DNA of 64,000 nt from Rhodanobacter sp. C06 (GCF_002001105.1 NZ_MUNP01000046.1:62001-126000); one strand, 5' to 3'; positions 31,472-41,838 are shown, counted from the first letter of the stretch. The notes: generated by a model from the letters alone, not told the origin. Made by a program: numbers and translations.

Positions 31472-31947
31472 GCATGCGCATCGGCAACGGTTTCGACGTA
31501 CACGCCTTCGGCGCGGGCGCCCATGTCACCCTGGGCGGCGTGCGCATCCCCCACGCTCGCGGTCTGGTCGCGCACTCCGACGGCGATGTGGTGATCCACG
31601 CCCTGTGCGACGCGATCTTCGGCGCGCTGGCGCTGGGCGACATCGGCAAGCACTTCCCGCCTTCCGACGAGCGTTGGCGCGATGCCGACAGCAGGCAGTT
31701 CCTGCGCCACGCGGCCTTGCTGATGACGCAACACGGCTACGCGCTGGGCAACGCCGACATCACCGTGATTTGCGAATCGCCCAAGGTCGGCCCGCACGCA
31801 CAGGCCATTCGCGAAAACCTCGCCGCCGACCTCGAATGCGAACTTGGCCGCATCAGCGTCAAGGCCACCACCACCGAAAAGCTGGGTTTTGCCGGCCGTG
31901 GCGAAGGCATCGCAGCCCAGGCCTGCGTGTTGCTGATCGAACGCTGA
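31468..31947 (+). CDS. ispF: 2-C-methyl-D-erythritol 2,4-cyclodiphosphate synthase
   Basis: IspF (159 aa from the GTG, 157 aa from the ATG at 31474) cyclises CDP-methylerythritol 2-phosphate. Zinc ligands D10 and H12 lie in [10 protein letters not shown]; most homologues have GHGFDVH, so the second residue differs. Other conserved blocks are [26 protein letters not shown] and [15 protein letters not shown]. The GTG start overlaps the ispD stop and sits 5 nt from a GAGGA ribosome site, so it is slightly preferred. Confidence 0.94.
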   Translation: MSMRIGNGFDVHAFGAGAHVTLGGVRIPHARGLVAHSDGDVVIHALCDAIFGALALGDIGKHFPPSDERWRDADSRQFLRHAALLMTQHGYALGNADITVICESPKVGPHAQAIRENLAADLECELGRISVKATTTEKLGFAGRGEGIAAQACVLLIER

Positions 31948-31958
31948 GAGGCAGGCCC

Positions 31959-32978
31959 ATGACAAACCAGGAGCTTCCTTTCGCCCATGGCGCCATCCCA
32001 CCTTTGACAGCGCGTCTTCGCCTTACTCATGAAGATTTCCTCGTTGAGGAAATCCTGGGCTACGACGCCGACGGCAGCGGCGAGCACGCGCTGCTGTGGG
32101 TGGAAAAGCGCGGTGCAAATACCGATTGGGTGGCGCGCGAACTGGCGAAGTTCGCCGGCGTGCCGCCGCTGGCGGTGGGCTATGCCGGCCTCAAGGACCG
32201 CAACGCGGTGACCCGGCAGACCTTCTCGGTGCAACTGGCGGGCAAGCCCGACCTGGACTGGTCCGTGTTTCCGCATGCGGAAGTGAGGGTGCTTGCCGCC
32301 ACCCGCCACGGCCGCAAGCTCAAGCATGGTGCGTTGCGCGGCAACCGCTTCGTGCTGGTGCTGCGCGAGGCGCGGGGCGAGCGCGAACGCGCCGAGCAGG
32401 TGCTGGCCGCGATCGCCGCGCGCGGCGTGCCGAACTATTTCGGCGAGCAGCGTTTCGGCCGCGAAGGCGGCAACCTGGAACAGGCACGGGCGATGTTCGC
32501 AGGACGGCGGGTGGATCGCGACAAGCGTGGTTTCCTGCTTTCCGCTGCCCGCTCGCAGATCTTCAACAGCGTGCTCGCCGCCCGCGTCGAGCGCGGTACA
32601 TGGGATGCGCCGCTGGATGGCGAAATCTGGTCGCTGGCCGGTTCGCGTTCGTGGTTCGGACCCGAGCCGTACAGCGATGTGCTGGCCCAACGGCTTGCCA
32701 GCGGCGACATTCAGCCCTCGGGCCCGCTGTGGGGGCAGGGCGAACCACCCAGCACGGGCGAGGCGGGCGCGCTGGAGCGGGAAGTCGCTGCCGCTCACGC
32801 CGATCTCGCCGAAGGCGTTGCTGCCGCGCGCATGGACCAGGAGCGCCGCCCGTTGCGCCTGCTGCCGAAAGACCTGCGCTGGCGCTGGCTGGCGGACGAT
32901 GCGCTGGAGCTGTCGTTCGAGCTGCCGGCCGGGGCGTATGCGACGGTGGTGGCGCGCGAAGTGGCCTCAACATTGTAG
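31959..32978 (+). CDS. truD: tRNA pseudouridine(13) synthase
   Basis: TruD (339 aa) isomerises U13 of tRNA-Glu and some other tRNAs. The catalytic aspartate is D80 in GYAGLKDRNAVTRQ, the same number as in E. coli. The N-terminal EDFLVEE strand and the PNYFGEQRFGR block of the TRUD insertion region are conserved. It follows ispF by 11 bp, in the conserved ispD-ispF-truD order of gammaproteobacteria. Its TAG stop codon is formed by the first bases of the REP repeat at 32976. Confidence 0.94.
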   Translation: MTNQELPFAHGAIPPLTARLRLTHEDFLVEEILGYDADGSGEHALLWVEKRGANTDWVARELAKFAGVPPLAVGYAGLKDRNAVTRQTFSVQLAGKPDLDWSVFPHAEVRVLAATRHGRKLKHGALRGNRFVLVLREARGERERAEQVLAAIAARGVPNYFGEQRFGREGGNLEQARAMFAGRRVDRDKRGFLLSAARSQIFNSVLAARVERGTWDAPLDGEIWSLAGSRSWFGPEPYSDVLAQRLASGDIQPSGPLWGQGEPPSTGEAGALEREVAAAHADLAEGVAAARMDQERRPLRLLPKDLRWRWLADDALELSFELPAGAYATVVAREVASTL

Positions 32979-33052
32979 GAGCGCACCCTGTGCGCGAATG
33001 CTCTGATGCCTTGATCGAGGCGAATGGCATTCGCGCACAGGGTGCGCTCCTA
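32976..33052. repeat. REP palindrome forming both flanking stop codons
   Basis: Perfect 25-bp inverted repeat, left arm 32976-33000 and right arm 33028-33052, beginning TAGGAGCGCACC, with a 27-bp loop. The left TAG is the stop of truD and the right-arm TAG (minus strand) is the stop of the convergent smr gene. It is the same family as 13354-13419 and could also act as a bidirectional transcription end or RNA-stability hairpin. Confidence 0.92.
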
Positions 33053-33601
33053 TCGGAGATTCCTGAGGAGCACGACCACGGCCCCGGTGCCGCCTTGCGC
33101 CGGCCGTGCCGAAGCAAACGCGATCACGTCGTCGCGCCGGCGCAGCAGGCGGTCGGTGAGCGCCTTGAGCACCGGGCCGGCGGCCTTCGAACGCAGCCCC
33201 TTGCCGTGGATGATGCGCACGCAGCGCAGCCCGCGCCGGCGTGCCTCGGCGAGGAAGGTCGCGATGGAGGCTTGGGCGGCGGCGGCATTCATCTGGTGCA
33301 GGTCGAGCTCGTCCTGCACGCTGAACTGGCCGCGCTTCAGCTCGCGCAGCAGCTTCGGCGGGTAACCCTCGCGCAGGTAAGTCAGTTCCTCGCCCACTTC
33401 GAGGGTGGCCGGGTCGAACGCCATCTCCAGCAGCTCGCCCGGCACCGCCGCCTCGTCGGCTTCGAGCATGCGCGGCAACGGCTCGGGTTTCGGCGCCGGC
33501 GGTGGCGCGGCGACGGGATCGATGCGACGTATCTCGCCGATCGCCTCGCGGAACAGGCGAGCGTCATCTTCGCTGATCACGGTGGGCGGCCGGCGTTTCA
33601 T
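33050..33601 (-). CDS. smrA: Smr-domain protein (putative endonuclease)
   Basis: A 183-aa protein with a variable N-terminus and a C-terminal Smr domain (about residues 95-175). The Smr motifs are the strand ELDLHQMNAAAA with its Leu-Asp-Leu-His core and IIHGKGLRSKAAGPVL with the HGKG loop. Smr domains of the YdaL/SmrA type are nicking or structure-selective nucleases, or RNA-binding modules; the exact role here is unknown. The stop codon lies in the REP repeat. Confidence 0.88.
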   Translation of the reverse strand: MKRRPPTVISEDDARLFREAIGEIRRIDPVAAPPPAPKPEPLPRMLEADEAAVPGELLEMAFDPATLEVGEELTYLREGYPPKLLRELKRGQFSVQDELDLHQMNAAAAQASIATFLAEARRRGLRCVRIIHGKGLRSKAAGPVLKALTDRLLRRRDDVIAFASARPAQGGTGAVVVLLRNLR

Positions 33602-33728
33602 GCAGCGATGCTAGCAAGTCGCGGTGGCCAGCCGTGAAACGGCGGGTGCGCTCCGGTAAACTCGGGCAGTTGCAGGGTGCGCATGCCACGAATGGCGATG
33701 CGCTGCGGTCGACTCAACACGGATCAGC

Positions 33729-34517
33729 ATGCGAGTTCTTGTCAGCAACGACGATGGCGTGGATGCGAAAGGCATCCACGTGCTTGCCGAGCGTCTCGGC
33801 GAAGTGGGCGAGGTGACGGTGGTGGCGCCCGATCGCGACCGCTCCGGCGCCAGCAATTCGCTGACCCTGGACGCGCCGCTGCGCGTGCTGCACATGGAGG
33901 ATGGCCGCTACCGCGTGGCCGGCACGCCCACCGATTGCGTGCACCTGGCGCTGTCCGGCCTGCTGGCCGAGGAGCCCGACATCGTGGTGTCGGGCATCAA
34001 CAACTCGGCCAACCTCGGCGACGACGTGATCTATTCCGGCACGGTGTCGGCGGCAATGGAAGGGCGCTTCCTCGGCCTGCCCGCGATCGCGGTGTCGCTG
34101 GTCAGCGACGACCATCGCGGCACGCATTACGACTCGGCGGCGAATGCGGTGCTGCTGCTGATGCGCCGGTTGCTGGTCGATCCGCTACCGGCCGACACCA
34201 TCCTCAACGTCAACGTGCCGGACCGGCCGTGGGTGGAGATCCGCGGTTTCGAGGTCACCCGGCTGGGCCGCCGTCATCGCGCGGCGCCGTGCATCGCGCA
34301 GACCGATCCGCGCGGCCGCCAAGTGTGGTGGATCGGCCCCGCGGGCGAGGCGGACGACGCCGGCCCGGGCACGGATTTCGACGCGGTGCGGCGCGGCTAC
34401 GTTTCGGTGACGCCGATCCACGTCGACCTCACCCGCTTCCAGGCGCTGGAGAAGGTCAGCAGCTGGATGCAGGCGCTCAGCGACGACATGGCCGCTCCCG
34501 GCCACAAGGCGGCCTGA
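33729..34517 (+). CDS. surE: 5'/3'-nucleotidase SurE
   Basis: SurE (262 aa) is a metal-dependent phosphatase of nucleoside monophosphates linked to stationary-phase survival. Metal ligands are D8, D9 (VSNDDGVDA), S39 (DRDRSGAS) and the Asn in [19 protein letters not shown]. It begins the cluster surE-pcm-yqaA-nlpD, whose order is conserved in related genomes. The pcm start lies 3 bp after its stop. Confidence 0.95.
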   Translation: MRVLVSNDDGVDAKGIHVLAERLGEVGEVTVVAPDRDRSGASNSLTLDAPLRVLHMEDGRYRVAGTPTDCVHLALSGLLAEEPDIVVSGINNSANLGDDVIYSGTVSAAMEGRFLGLPAIAVSLVSDDHRGTHYDSAANAVLLLMRRLLVDPLPADTILNVNVPDRPWVEIRGFEVTRLGRRHRAAPCIAQTDPRGRQVWWIGPAGEADDAGPGTDFDAVRRGYVSVTPIHVDLTRFQALEKVSSWMQALSDDMAAPGHKAA

Positions 34518-34520
34518 GTG

Positions 34521-35216
34521 ATGAACATGCATACGCTGCCTCCCGCGGTACTGAAAGGCGAGGGCATGACCTCGCAGCGCGCCCGCGACCGCCTCGCCAC
34601 CCAACTGCGCGAGGGCGGCATCCGCGATCCGCGGGTGATCGACGTGATCCGCAACGTGCCGCGCCATCATTTCATTGACCAGGCGCTGCATTCGCGCGCC
34701 TACGAGAACACCGCGCTCCCGATCGGCCACGGCCAGACCATCTCGCAACCCTGGGTGGTGGCGCGGATGACCGAGGCGCTGCTCGAGCACTTCGACGTGC
34801 GCAAGGAAAAGCCCGGTCGGGTGCTGGAGATCGGCACCGGCTCCGGCTACCAGGCGGTGGTGCTGGCCGCGCTGGTGGAACAGGTCTACACGGTGGAACG
34901 CATCGAGGAACTGCTGCGCCAGGCGCGCCGCCGTTTCCGCCAGTTGGGCCTCGCCAACATCCGCTCGCGCTACGACGACGGCAAGCTGGGTTGGGCCGAC
35001 GAGGCGCCGTTCGACGCGATCATCCTCACCGCCGCCGGCGACACCATCCCCAGCCGCATCCTCGAACAGCTCAGCCCCAGCGGCGTGCTGGTGGCCCCGG
35101 TGGGCTCGCCCAGCAGCCAGGTGCTGATCCGCTTGCGCGGCGACGGGCAGGGCGACTTCGCCCAGGAAGAACTCGGCGCGGTCAGCTTCGTGCCGCTCCT
35201 GGGCGGCATCGGCTGA
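34521..35216 (+). CDS. pcm: Protein-L-isoaspartate O-methyltransferase
   Basis: Pcm (231 aa) methylates isoaspartyl residues in damaged proteins so they can revert to aspartate. Motif I for S-adenosylmethionine is [11 protein letters not shown], preceded by the family motif [17 protein letters not shown]. An N-terminal ~15-residue extension precedes the usual [10 protein letters not shown] start; an ATG at 34566 could also be used. The following repeat element separates it from yqaA. Confidence 0.94.
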   Translation: MNMHTLPPAVLKGEGMTSQRARDRLATQLREGGIRDPRVIDVIRNVPRHHFIDQALHSRAYENTALPIGHGQTISQPWVVARMTEALLEHFDVRKEKPGRVLEIGTGSGYQAVVLAALVEQVYTVERIEELLRQARRRFRQLGLANIRSRYDDGKLGWADEAPFDAIILTAAGDTIPSRILEQLSPSGVLVAPVGSPSSQVLIRLRGDGQGDFAQEELGAVSFVPLLGGIG

Positions 35217-35224
35217 TGCAACGA

Positions 35225-35507
35225 AGAGTCTGCTCAATGTCTCCACATAGCCCGCGTTGCCTTGCCGTGGCCGCCAGGTGGGAGTGCGCGGCGCAGCGCC
35301 TGCCTGGCTGGCAGGTCAAGCCGCGCGCTGCCGCATGGCTGCCACGGCAAGGTAACCCCCGCACCCATCAATTCCGGGGCCGGGTCCGTTTGCCCGCATC
35401 CCTGCGTCATCACTCAGTCGTGGACGGACGTCCACTCCTTCGTTCTTCCTTGGTCTGCGCGCAAACAGCTCCCGGCGCGGGCCATGCGGAGGCATTGAGC
35501 AGACTCT
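35225..35507 (-). repeat. 283-bp palindromic-ended repeat element, copy 2
   Basis: This is the inverted partner of 10740-11014, over 90% identical by eye through the core. The outer arms are AGAGTCTGCTCAATG (35225-35239) and its complement ending at 35507. It fills the gap between pcm and yqaA almost exactly. Read on the minus strand it has the same orientation as copy 1. The hairpin GTGGACG/CGTCCAC and the other internal pairings are conserved. Confidence 0.88.
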
Positions 35508-35524
35508 CCAAGGAAACCGACTAG

Positions 35525-36133
35525 ATGCGCCTGTTCGGCAAGCTCTATGCCCGCGCCTTGGTGTGGGCACGCCATCCGCACGCGATCCGCTACCTGTGCG
35601 CGCTCAGCTTCTTCGAGGCCTTCATCTTCCCGATCATGCCGGAGGTGATGCTGGCGCCGATGATGCTGGGCAAGCGGCATCGGGCGTTCTTCTACGCCAA
35701 CCTCAGCCTCGCGTTCTCGCTGCTGGGCTCGCTGGTCGGTTACACGCTGGGGCACTGGGCGTTCACGGCGCTGAAACCGCTGCTGGACACGTTACACCTG
35801 CTGAGTCCGATCGAGCAGGGCGTGGCTAGTCTGCGTACGCAGATGGCGGAGCATCGCTGGGGGCTTTACGGTGTGCTGATTCTCGCCGCGCTGCAGCCGG
35901 TGGTGCCGATGAAGTTCGTGACCTGGGCCTCGGGCATCGTCGGCGTGCCGGTGCTGCCCTTCCTCGGCTGCGTGGCGCTGGGGCGCGGCAAGCGCGTGTG
36001 GCTGCTTGCGCTCTTGATCTGGCTGTTCGGCGAGCGCGCCGAACACTTGCTGCACAAGTACATCGAGTGGATCGGCTGGATCGTGCTGGTGTTGCTGGGC
36101 CTGCTGCTGGCGTGGTGGATCTGGCGGCATTGA
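35525..36133 (+). CDS. yqaA: DedA/YqaA-type inner-membrane protein
   Basis: A 202-aa polytopic protein of the SNARE-associated / DedA superfamily (YqaA branch). Features are the re-entrant-loop-like segment ALSFFEAFIFPIMPEVMLAP near the N-terminus, further hydrophobic helices, and GRGKRVWLLALLIW. DedA proteins act in lipid or membrane homeostasis, and some are now viewed as lipid scramblases or transporters; the exact role of YqaA is unknown. It lies between pcm and nlpD. Confidence 0.85.
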   Translation: MRLFGKLYARALVWARHPHAIRYLCALSFFEAFIFPIMPEVMLAPMMLGKRHRAFFYANLSLAFSLLGSLVGYTLGHWAFTALKPLLDTLHLLSPIEQGVASLRTQMAEHRWGLYGVLILAALQPVVPMKFVTWASGIVGVPVLPFLGCVALGRGKRVWLLALLIWLFGERAEHLLHKYIEWIGWIVLVLLGLLLAWWIWRH

Positions 36134-36182
36134 GCCTCGCGGGCACGCCGTGCCTCGCATGAAAAAACAGGGAGGCCTCGCT

Positions 36183-37154
36183 ATGCTGGCGCGCATGAAT
36201 CGACACCTCGCTCCATGGCTGCTCGCCATCGCCTTGCTGGCGCTGTCCGCCTGCAGCACCGTGGTGGTGGAGCCGGCCACGGGCCAAGGCGGCCGCCATG
36301 CCGTCCCGGTCGTGGCGCACACATCGGTACCCGGCGGCAGCTACGCGGTGGTGCGGGGGGACACCTTGTATTCGATCGCCTTCCGCAAGGGCGTGGACTT
36401 CCGCGACCTGGCGAAATGGAATGGCATCGCCGCGCCCTACACGATCTGGCCTGGCCAGCATTTGCGCTTGTCGCCGCCGCCGGGCGGCGCGCCGAGGTCG
36501 CACGCAGCCGTGGCCACGACGGAAAAGGCGAGGTCGACGCCCGCGGCTGCGGCACTGTCGGCTCCCGTGTTCCAGAGCGTGCCGGCAACGGCTTCGGCGC
36601 CGCCGGCGAGCCCCCATGTGTCGACGGCGACCGGGTCGGCTACCGTCCCGGCCGCGCATGCGCCAACCGTCGCAGCCGCGCCGGCCACGGCCGTGAGCAC
36701 CGAAGTGCCGGTGGCGGGAGAGCCGAAGGCGGCCGTGCCGCCGCCGGCCCCGGCGGTGGCGAGCGGGGGGTCGCGCGCGGCGGGCGGCGTGAGCTGGCGC
36801 TGGCCGGCGGACGGCCAGATCATCAAGCGCTTCACGCCCGGCGACGCGGTGCCGGGCATCGAGATCGCCGGCAAGGCGGGCGATCCGGTGCGCGCTGCGG
36901 CCGATGGCGTGGTGGTGTACAGCGGCAACGGCCTGGTCGGCTACGGCGAGCTGGTCATCATCAAGCACAACGACAGCCTGCTGTCGGCCTACGGGCACAA
37001 CAGCAAGCGGTTGGTGAAGGAAGGCCAGCGCGTCAGTGCCGGCCAGCAGATCGCCGAGATGGGTTCCAGCGGCGCCTCGCGCGTCGAGCTGGGCTTCCAG
37101 ATCCGCAAGGACGGCAACCCGGTCGACCCGTTGAACTACCTGCCGGCGAAGTAG
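36183..37154 (+). CDS. nlpD: NlpD-type lipoprotein, LysM + degenerate M23 domain
   Basis: A 323-aa outer-membrane lipoprotein likely to activate a septal N-acetylmuramoyl amidase (AmiC-type). The start at 36183 follows GGAGG with an 8-nt spacer; other ATGs at 36159 and 36195 are possible. The lipobox is LSACS. A LysM domain follows at about residues 55-100, then an Ala/Pro-rich linker and an M23/LytM domain (about 215-323). The M23 zinc ligands are mostly lost (GIEIAGKAG, YGHN retained, LGFQIR where catalytic enzymes have H-x-H), as in the non-enzymatic E. coli NlpD. rpoS does not follow. Confidence 0.9.
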   Translation: MLARMNRHLAPWLLAIALLALSACSTVVVEPATGQGGRHAVPVVAHTSVPGGSYAVVRGDTLYSIAFRKGVDFRDLAKWNGIAAPYTIWPGQHLRLSPPPGGAPRSHAAVATTEKARSTPAAAALSAPVFQSVPATASAPPASPHVSTATGSATVPAAHAPTVAAAPATAVSTEVPVAGEPKAAVPPPAPAVASGGSRAAGGVSWRWPADGQIIKRFTPGDAVPGIEIAGKAGDPVRAAADGVVVYSGNGLVGYGELVIIKHNDSLLSAYGHNSKRLVKEGQRVSAGQQIAEMGSSGASRVELGFQIRKDGNPVDPLNYLPAK

Positions 37155-37265
37155 CGCCCCAGGGATGGGGCGCTCGTCAGGCAATCACGAAGTGATTGCC
37201 TGACGGAGCTGAGCCGGGCGTTTCCGGCTCAGCGAGCCAGGAAAGTGCAGGAGCACTTTCCTGGC
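37153..37265 (+). other. Array of four consecutive stem-loops after nlpD
   Basis: Four back-to-back perfect hairpins occur with almost no spacer. SL1 is 37153-37160/37167-37174 (loop AGGGAT). SL2 is 37175-37188/37192-37205 (14 bp, loop GAA). SL3 is 37208-37217/37224-37233 (loop GCGTTT). SL4 is 37236-37248/37253-37265 (13 bp, loop AGGA). SL1 begins inside the nlpD stop codon. No T-run follows, so this is not a simple terminator. Two loops carry A-N-GGA or AGGA, the shape of CsrA/RsmA sites; that function is inferred. Confidence 0.75.
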
Positions 37266-37319
37266 CATCAAGAACGGCTATTGGGTTGATTGTGGCGCGA
37301 CGCTTGAAGCTTCCCGATG

Positions 37320-37694
37320 TCAGCCAGGCAGCATGAACGCAGCCACCACGTGCCGCCCCTCACCAGCCAGCAGGTTGTAGGTGCGTGCCGCGGCGGCATT
37401 GTCCATCACCTCGACGCCGATGCCTTTGCGCAGGAAACCGGCCATGAAGGCGGCGGCAGGGAATGCCTGGCGCGCGCCCGTGCCCAGCAGCACCAGTTCC
37501 GGCTGCAGGGCAAGCAGGGTCTCGACATGCTTGGCATCGAGCGCACCGGCCGCGTGCACTGGCCAGTGCTCGACCACGCGGTCGGGCGCCAGCAGGAAGC
37601 TGTCAGTGAGCTCGCGGTCGATCAGGGTGATGCCATGTTCGCCAACCCGGCGCACGAACAGGTAACCCTCGGGGCGGTCGAGCGCGAGGTCCAT
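37320..37694 (-). CDS. Mth938-like domain protein (DUF498)
   Basis: A 124-aa soluble protein of the Mth938 / NDUFAF3 family, recognisable from the LVLLGTGARQAFP block and the GIGVEVMDNAAAARTYNLLAGEG-type C-terminal region. Bacterial members have no settled biochemical function; the mitochondrial homologue assists complex I assembly. It starts at the yhbY stop with a 1-bp overlap, so the two are co-translated. Confidence 0.85.
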   Translation of the reverse strand: MDLALDRPEGYLFVRRVGEHGITLIDRELTDSFLLAPDRVVEHWPVHAAGALDAKHVETLLALQPELVLLGTGARQAFPAAAFMAGFLRKGIGVEVMDNAAAARTYNLLAGEGRHVVAAFMLPG

Positions 37695-37990
37695 CAGCGG
37701 GGGAGCGCGATCTTCGGTTCGTCGGCGTTGCGGCGGAACAGCACGGCGACGTGGCCAATCTGCTGCACCGCCTCGGCGCCGGTGCCGGCCAGCAAGGTGT
37801 CGAGCTGGGCCTGCCGCTCCTCCTTGTCGCCGCCGGAGAGCTTCACCTTGACCAGCTCGTGGATCTCCAGCGCCTGGCCGAGCTCCTTGACCACGGCCTC
37901 GCTGGCGCCCTTGTTGCCGAGCAGGACGACGGGGTTCAGGCCATGGGAGAGGCTACGCAGGTAACGGGTCTGCGAGGGGGAGAGGGCCAT
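37694..37990 (-). CDS. yhbY: Ribosome-associated CRM-domain RNA-binding protein YhbY
   Basis: A 98-aa single CRM domain protein with the GLNPVVLLGNKGAS loop (GxxG-type RNA-binding turn). YhbY associates with pre-50S particles in E. coli and probably helps ribosome assembly. The start MALSPSQTRYL at 37990 is the conserved one. It is divergent from rlmE, the usual arrangement in gammaproteobacteria. Confidence 0.93.
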   Translation of the reverse strand: MALSPSQTRYLRSLSHGLNPVVLLGNKGASEAVVKELGQALEIHELVKVKLSGGDKEERQAQLDTLLAGTGAEAVQQIGHVAVLFRRNADEPKIALPR

Positions 37991-38066
37991 GCGGCGGCTT
38001 CGATTCGCGGGGAGTGAGCGGCAAAGGGTATCATGCGCCCCGATTCCCCTGCAGTGATGCTGTCCC

Positions 38067-38713
38067 ATGAGCCGCAGCAAGAGCAGCGCCGGCTGGCTGC
38101 GCGAACATTTCAGCGACGTCTACGTGAAGAAGGCGCAGGCCGAGGGCGTGCGCTCGCGCGCGGTCTACAAGCTGGAGGAACTGATCGACCGCGACCGCCT
38201 GCTGAAGCCCGGCATGACCGTGGTGGACCTGGGCGCGGCGCCGGGCGGCTGGTCGCAACTGGTGCGCCAGCGGCTGGGCGACAACGGCAAGGTGTTCGCG
38301 CTGGACATCCTGCCGATGCAGGGCATCGCCGGGGTGGACTTCCTCGAAGGCGATTTCCGCGAAGAAAGCGTGCTGCGGGCGCTGGAGGCGCGGCTGGCCG
38401 GGCTGCCGGTCGATCTTGTACTGTCCGACATGGCCCCCAATATGAGTGGAGTGGCGCTGGCCGACCAGATTCGTGCGATGGACCTGGCCGAGCTTGCGCT
38501 GGATTTCTCCCGGCAGTGGCTGAAACCGGGCGGCGCGTTCCTGATCAAGCTGTTCCAGGGCGCCGGCTTCGACGATTACATTCGCAGCTTGCGCGCGGAC
38601 TTCTCGCGCGTGACGATGCGTAAACCAAAGGCCTCGCGCGCACGTTCGCGCGAGGTGTACGCACTGGCGACCGGCCGCAAGGCCGTCGCGGTGCAACCGG
38701 GCGGGAACCGCGC

Positions 38714-38717
<4 letters not shown>
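38067..38717 (+). CDS. rlmE: 23S rRNA (uridine-2552) 2'-O-methyltransferase
   Basis: RlmE/FtsJ (216 aa) methylates U2552 of 23S rRNA late in 50S assembly. The K-D-K-E catalytic set is recognisable: Lys in AVYKLEEL, Asp in [10 protein letters not shown], Lys in [12 protein letters not shown] and Glu in SREVYALA. The SAM motif is [13 protein letters not shown]. The ATGA overlap with ftsH (38714-38717) is the normal rlmE-ftsH coupling. Confidence 0.95.
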
Positions 38718-40669
<1,952 letters not shown>

Positions 40670-40714
40670 ATCGGACGTCTGGACGTCCATACGGTCGGGA
40701 GTGTCGGATCATGC

Positions 40715-40742
40715 GAAGGGAGCGGCGACGTCCGCTCCCTTC
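40715..40742 (+). terminator. Terminator-like hairpin after ftsH
   Basis: A perfect 11-bp stem (GAAGGGAGCGG / CCGCTCCCTTC) with a 6-nt loop, followed by GTCGTTT. The T-run is weak but the position, 46 bp after ftsH, fits transcription end. Confidence 0.65.
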
Positions 40743-40851
40743 GTCGTTTGCGCATGGCCGGAATCGCGCCGTTCGACGGGACCTTCGCATGGCGAAGCGC
40801 GGCGAGGGCAGGATGCCGGTAGCGCATGCGAAAAAAAATTCACGAAAGGTG

Positions 40852-40880
40852 TTGACCTTCGCGGCATGACCCTGAATAAT
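40852..40880 (+). promoter_or_regulatory. Sigma70-type promoter of the tRNA cluster
   Basis: TTGACC (40852-40857) and AATAAT (40875-40880) are separated by exactly 17 bp, with an A-tract upstream (40831-40838). It lies 57 bp ahead of the first tRNA. Confidence 0.75.
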
Positions 40881-40937
40881 TCCGCTCCTCGCTTCGGTGG
40901 TTCGGGAAACCGGTCGACGGAGTGGCAAGTTCAGTGC

Positions 40938-41014
40938 GCGCCCGTAGCTCAGTTGGATAGAGTACCTGGCTACGAACTAGGTGGTCGGGAGTTCGAATCT
41001 CTCCGGGCGCGCCA
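40938..41014 (+). tRNA. tRNA-Arg (anticodon ACG)
   Basis: 77-nt cloverleaf with CCA encoded. Acceptor is GCGCCCG / CGGGCGC and the anticodon loop CTACGAA reads ACG, normally modified to ICG, for CGU/CGC/CGA codons. First tRNA of the cluster. Confidence 0.96.
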
Positions 41015-41190
41015 TTTTGTACTGCAAGGCGAGGTGCTCGCGCTTCGTCTTGCTTCCACGGAGCGGCGCAGTTTGTCGGTGCCGTGGAACGGTGGGCAAG
41101 GTGCCCTGAGCGATGCGCGCGGATTGACGGTTGGCATGGTCGCCCGTAGCATTCCAAGGTTCCGTTGATGAAGGCTGTCGCGGGCTCGTT

Positions 41191-41267
41191 CGGGGTATAG
41201 CTCAGTCTGGTAGAGCGTTGCGTTTGGGACGCAAAAGTCGGGGGTTCGAATCCCTCTGCCCCGACCA
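41191..41267 (+). tRNA. tRNA-Pro (anticodon TGG)
   Basis: 77-nt cloverleaf ending in CCA. The acceptor begins CGGGGTA and the anticodon loop TTTGGGA reads TGG. A 176-bp gap from tRNA-Arg holds no recognisable gene. Confidence 0.96.
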
Positions 41268-41292
41268 GTTGCGTGTTCTGCCGTCGGCGTCC

Positions 41293-41369
41293 GCGCCTGT
41301 AGCTCAACCGGATAGAGCATCGGCCTTCTAAGCCGACGGTTGCAGGTTCGAGTCCTGTCGGGCGCACCA
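41293..41369 (+). tRNA. tRNA-Arg (anticodon TCT)
   Basis: 77-nt cloverleaf with encoded CCA. Anticodon stem TCGGC / GCCGA with loop CTTCTAA, anticodon TCT, reading AGA/AGG codons, which are rare in high-GC genomes. Confidence 0.96.
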
Positions 41370-41383
41370 GTTAAGTGTTTCAT

Positions 41384-41461
41384 GGTGGGCGTAGCTCAGC
41401 TGGTTAGAGTCCCGGATTGTGATTCCGGTTGTCGTGGGTTCGAATCCCATCGCTCACCCCA
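41384..41461 (+). tRNA. tRNA-His (anticodon GTG)
   Basis: 78 nt including the extra 5' G (41384) that pairs with discriminator C73, the identity element of tRNA-His. The anticodon loop TTGTGAT reads GTG. CCA is encoded. Confidence 0.95.
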
Positions 41462-41474
41462 AATTGAAGTTTCA

Positions 41475-41550
<76 letters not shown>

Positions 41551-41558
41551 ATTTGCCT

Positions 41559-41591
41559 AGCGCCGACCCTTGCGGTCGGCGCTTCGTTTTT
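41559..41591 (+). terminator. Terminator of the Arg-Pro-Arg-His-Lys tRNA operon
   Basis: 10-bp perfect stem AGCGCCGACC / GGTCGGCGCT, 5-nt loop, then TCGTTTTT, starting 8 bp after tRNA-Lys. Confidence 0.9.
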
Positions 41592-41627
41592 GGGCCGCGC
41601 AAAGCCGGGCCGATGTGCGCTGCATGC

Positions 41628-41657
41628 TTGTGCTGCGGCTTGGCGCACCCGTACAAT
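41628..41657 (+). promoter_or_regulatory. Possible promoter of tRNA-Leu / tig
   Basis: TTGTGC (41628-41633) and TACAAT (41652-41657) with an 18-bp spacer, about 95 bp before tRNA-Leu. The -35 is a poor match, so confidence is limited. Confidence 0.45.
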
Positions 41658-41752
41658 GAACCGCTTTAGCGCTGGGTAATCATCGACTTAGGCTGCGGCG
41701 GGGCAGGCGTGGCGCGCGCGCCGTGGCTGCCTCGGCGGCCGGGCTGGGCAAG

Positions 41753-41838
41753 GCGAAAGTGGCGGAACTGGTAGACGCACCAGATTTAGGTTCTGGCGGG
41801 TAACCCCCGTGCGGGTTCGAGTCCCGCCTTTCGCACCA
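41753..41838 (+). tRNA. tRNA-Leu (anticodon TAG)
   Basis: 86-nt class II tRNA with a long variable arm and encoded CCA. The anticodon loop TTTAGGT reads TAG. It lies 83 bp upstream of tig with no terminator between, so the two may be co-transcribed. Confidence 0.95.

Noticed and set aside
40840-41383. Minus- and plus-strand small frames across the tRNA cluster
   Set aside because: They consist of translated tRNA sequence (phrases such as GFEPPT and GAPVAQLDRV are typical tRNA-derived artefacts).
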